Below, piece after piece: positions 62,280-64,000 of a stretch of 64,000 nt of DNA. Position numbers and translations under genes: made by a program. Location: contig JAUIRK010000121.1 in NCBI GenBank assembly GCA_030549495.1, positions 124,001 through 188,000 of the forward strand, given 5' to 3'. How positions within the stretch are numbered: position 1 is the stretch's first letter; each line of letters opens with the position of its first letter. This DNA comes from Nectonema munidae (taxonomy: Eukaryota; Nematomorpha; Nectonematoida; Nectonematidae). The notes below the pieces were generated by a model. The model was not told the DNA's origin. It saw only the letters and a list, made by a program, of their open reading frames with translations, and ran no database searches.

Positions 62280-63745
62280 CTCTTTCCATTTTTTACTCCA
62301 TACTTTTCGCAAACTGGTCTTTTGCAACGATAACACAATTCCGTAGTGCTATTCTTGCAGCCTTTAGTGAAGCAAATCTTATGTTTTTGTGGCAAGCTTC
62401 GCTCAAAAAATCGTTCTGATTTTGTTTCTTTATACCTTGTTAACTGTTGGCTGAGTTTTTGTAGTAGAAAAATTTGTATTATTTACCTTATTGTAAATTA
62501 TCCAACCATTTATTTAAGCCATGTCTAAAATATTGTTAAAAACTTGAAATAGCTTCGTTTTATCGTAAGAAAGAATACTTTTTGGTTTTTTCTTTTGGTT
62601 GTTTTCAGTCTGTATTTGAACATCTACTACTAAAGCAAGCTACTGAGAATAATAACAAATTTGGATTTTTGCATTGATATTTAGTCTGAGTAATATAATT
62701 ACGATTTTTCGATTTCGAAACCTTAGACATCAAAAAGGAGCATGTTTTTCTTTCAATAAGGAAGGGATTTCTTTTCTATTATTACGAATAGTACCAACAA
62801 TGCTGCATTTCTTATGATAGAGTTGTACAGCCAAATCAAGCGAAGTGAAGAAGTTATCGCACGTGATAGGGTATCCTTTGTTGTGGTATGGCTTCATCAA
62901 CTTCATGACAACTTCGCTTCGACACAAAATTTTCTTTCACTATTATTATTATCTTTTCCAGAATAAGGGAAACCATTCACTAAATACTTTGATTCAACAT
63001 CTACAGCAAGCCAAAACTTTATGCCGTATTTAACCGTGGCTTGTTAAACATAAACTGAATTGATTTACATCTAGATTTTCAAGGCATGAGTTGTTCTACA
63101 ATAATATATTCATTCCGAATGTAACATTTTTGAGAGTTCTGACTAAATTCGTTCCAAATTGAAGAAATCAAGCAAAATGTATTATCGAAGAGTCTTGCTT
63201 TCCTTTCAGTCTTGAATTCGAATCGATGAAACTCCTTATTTCTAAAAAACGAGTAGCAAGCCATGGTACCGAAAAAGATTGTACAGCCCCATGCTGCATT
63301 CCACATACTTTTTATTGGTAAATATTTTGCACCAATCCTTCCTCTCCTAAAAATAAGTCTTATCACTTTTTCTAGCTCTCGTAAAGACACAGTGCAAGAA
63401 ATGTTTTTGTCACTTTTTCGGCGTCAGCAATTGTGCACTGTTGAATTAGTATGAGCATTTTTTCGGAGAAAAAGAGTCGAAAAGAAGAAAGAGGACTCTT
63501 TTATTCTGTACAAACTGTTGGACCTGGTACATTCTGTTGTTGAATACGTCCTTTTTTATTTCAGTTGTTAAAATTTTTGTCCAAATTGTTCTATTTTTAC
63601 TGATAATTTCATTCGGAATATTCTCATCTTCATTATCATCAATATAATCGCTACGGTATTCTTCAGAATAAAGCATTTCATTTGCATTATTATCAAAACA
63701 GCCGCCTTCAGAGCGATCTTCTCCATTTGAAAAGGATAAATCCAT
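62280..63745 (-). pseudogene. piggyBac transposase pseudogene 2
   Basis: On the minus strand an acidic N-terminus (63745-63446: SEEYRSDYIDDNEDENIPNE) leads to KVIRLIFRRGRIGAKYLPIK and SMWNAAW (63390 down). At the first catalytic site the sequence is IIVEQLMP where T-V-D-E-Q is expected, so the Asp is gone. Farther on are YGIKFWLAVDVES, KLMKPYHNKGYPITCDNFFT and SLDLAVQLYHKKCSIVGTIR (62730-62927; this Asp is present). The cysteine finger at about 62300-62390 reads KICFTKGCKNSTTELCYRCK. Several stops and shifts break the frame. Confidence 0.85.
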
Positions 63746-63870
63746 GAATAGAATAACTACAAATAAAAGAGGGCAGCGTTTACAAGTAGTAAAAGTGGAG
63801 ACAGTTTAAAATATAACTCATATCATGTAAGGACATGAATGAAATCATCTTACGTCAATTGACGCAGTTG
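62280..63870 (-). mobile_element. Second piggyBac element, minus strand, ends not resolved
   Basis: Coding traces of a piggyBac transposase run from 63745 down to about 62280. Upstream of the coding start, a CGTCAATTGACG palindrome (63853-63864) resembles the GTCAATTGAC motifs at the ends of the first element. I could not find a CCCT end with TTAA on either side, so the true limits are uncertain. Confidence 0.75.
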
Positions 63871-64000
63871 GTCTTTCATGAGAAAAAAGATACATCATAT
63901 ATAATATGGTTTTATTAAATGATGAAACACTTCAATAAATCAAAATATTGTCATGTGTTTTCAAGATATGATGTTGCTTACCTTCTTATAAAATCTAATC

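Overview
The window looks like AT-rich animal nuclear DNA. It has two spliced host genes, no bacterial operon structure, and a dense load of DNA transposons, MITEs, SINEs and LINE pieces. Protein similarity and intron style suggest an arthropod. A copepod or sea-louse type crustacean is my best guess from overall character, but this is inference and not proven here.

Host gene 1 (about 4.8-37.3 kb, + strand) is a complete vesicular glutamate transporter (VGLUT, SLC17A6/7/8 family). I resolved eleven coding exons whose phases all agree, giving 584 aa with start and stop. Intron sizes are bimodal: three minimal introns (55, 69 and 71 nt) and seven large ones (1.5-11.7 kb). The large introns hold a piggyBac-type MITE, hAT MITEs, tRNA-derived SINEs (one nested inside another), a ZMYM/DUF4371-type hAT remnant, a LINE fragment, two ~150-bp tandem arrays, a foldback palindrome and a MULE carrying a FLYWCH-MULE transposase.

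The interval 37.3-50.3 kb holds the VGLUT 3' UTR, a second copy of the TTAA MITE, a dispersed repeat shared with the MULE, several LINE fragments, and a long 5'-truncated LINE (about 44.9-47.8 kb) with an open 407-codon reverse-transcriptase frame. An inverted-repeat element follows at about 48.7-49.7 kb.

Host gene 2 (50.3-60.0 kb, + strand) is glycylpeptide N-myristoyltransferase (NMT). Five in-phase exons encode the whole catalytic region and the C-terminal LVLQ; the first exon with the start codon was not found. Its large intron carries a complete-ended piggyBac (TTAA to TTAA) into which a hAT derivative with an exact 8-bp target duplication has jumped.

The ends of the window hold a full-length but dead pogo/Tigger element (1.67-3.71 kb), a second piggyBac (62.3-63.9 kb, minus), an unidentified minus-strand open frame at the left edge, and a possible last exon of an unknown minus-strand gene at 61.76-61.94 kb, convergent with NMT.

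No candidate for a wholly new multi-gene system is supported. The most interesting items are the VGLUT TM2 His-to-Asp position, the piggyBac/hAT nest with a shared palindromic GTCAATTGAC end motif, the repeat-armed MULE with a 9-bp duplication, and the composite ~150-bp tandem-repeat locus.
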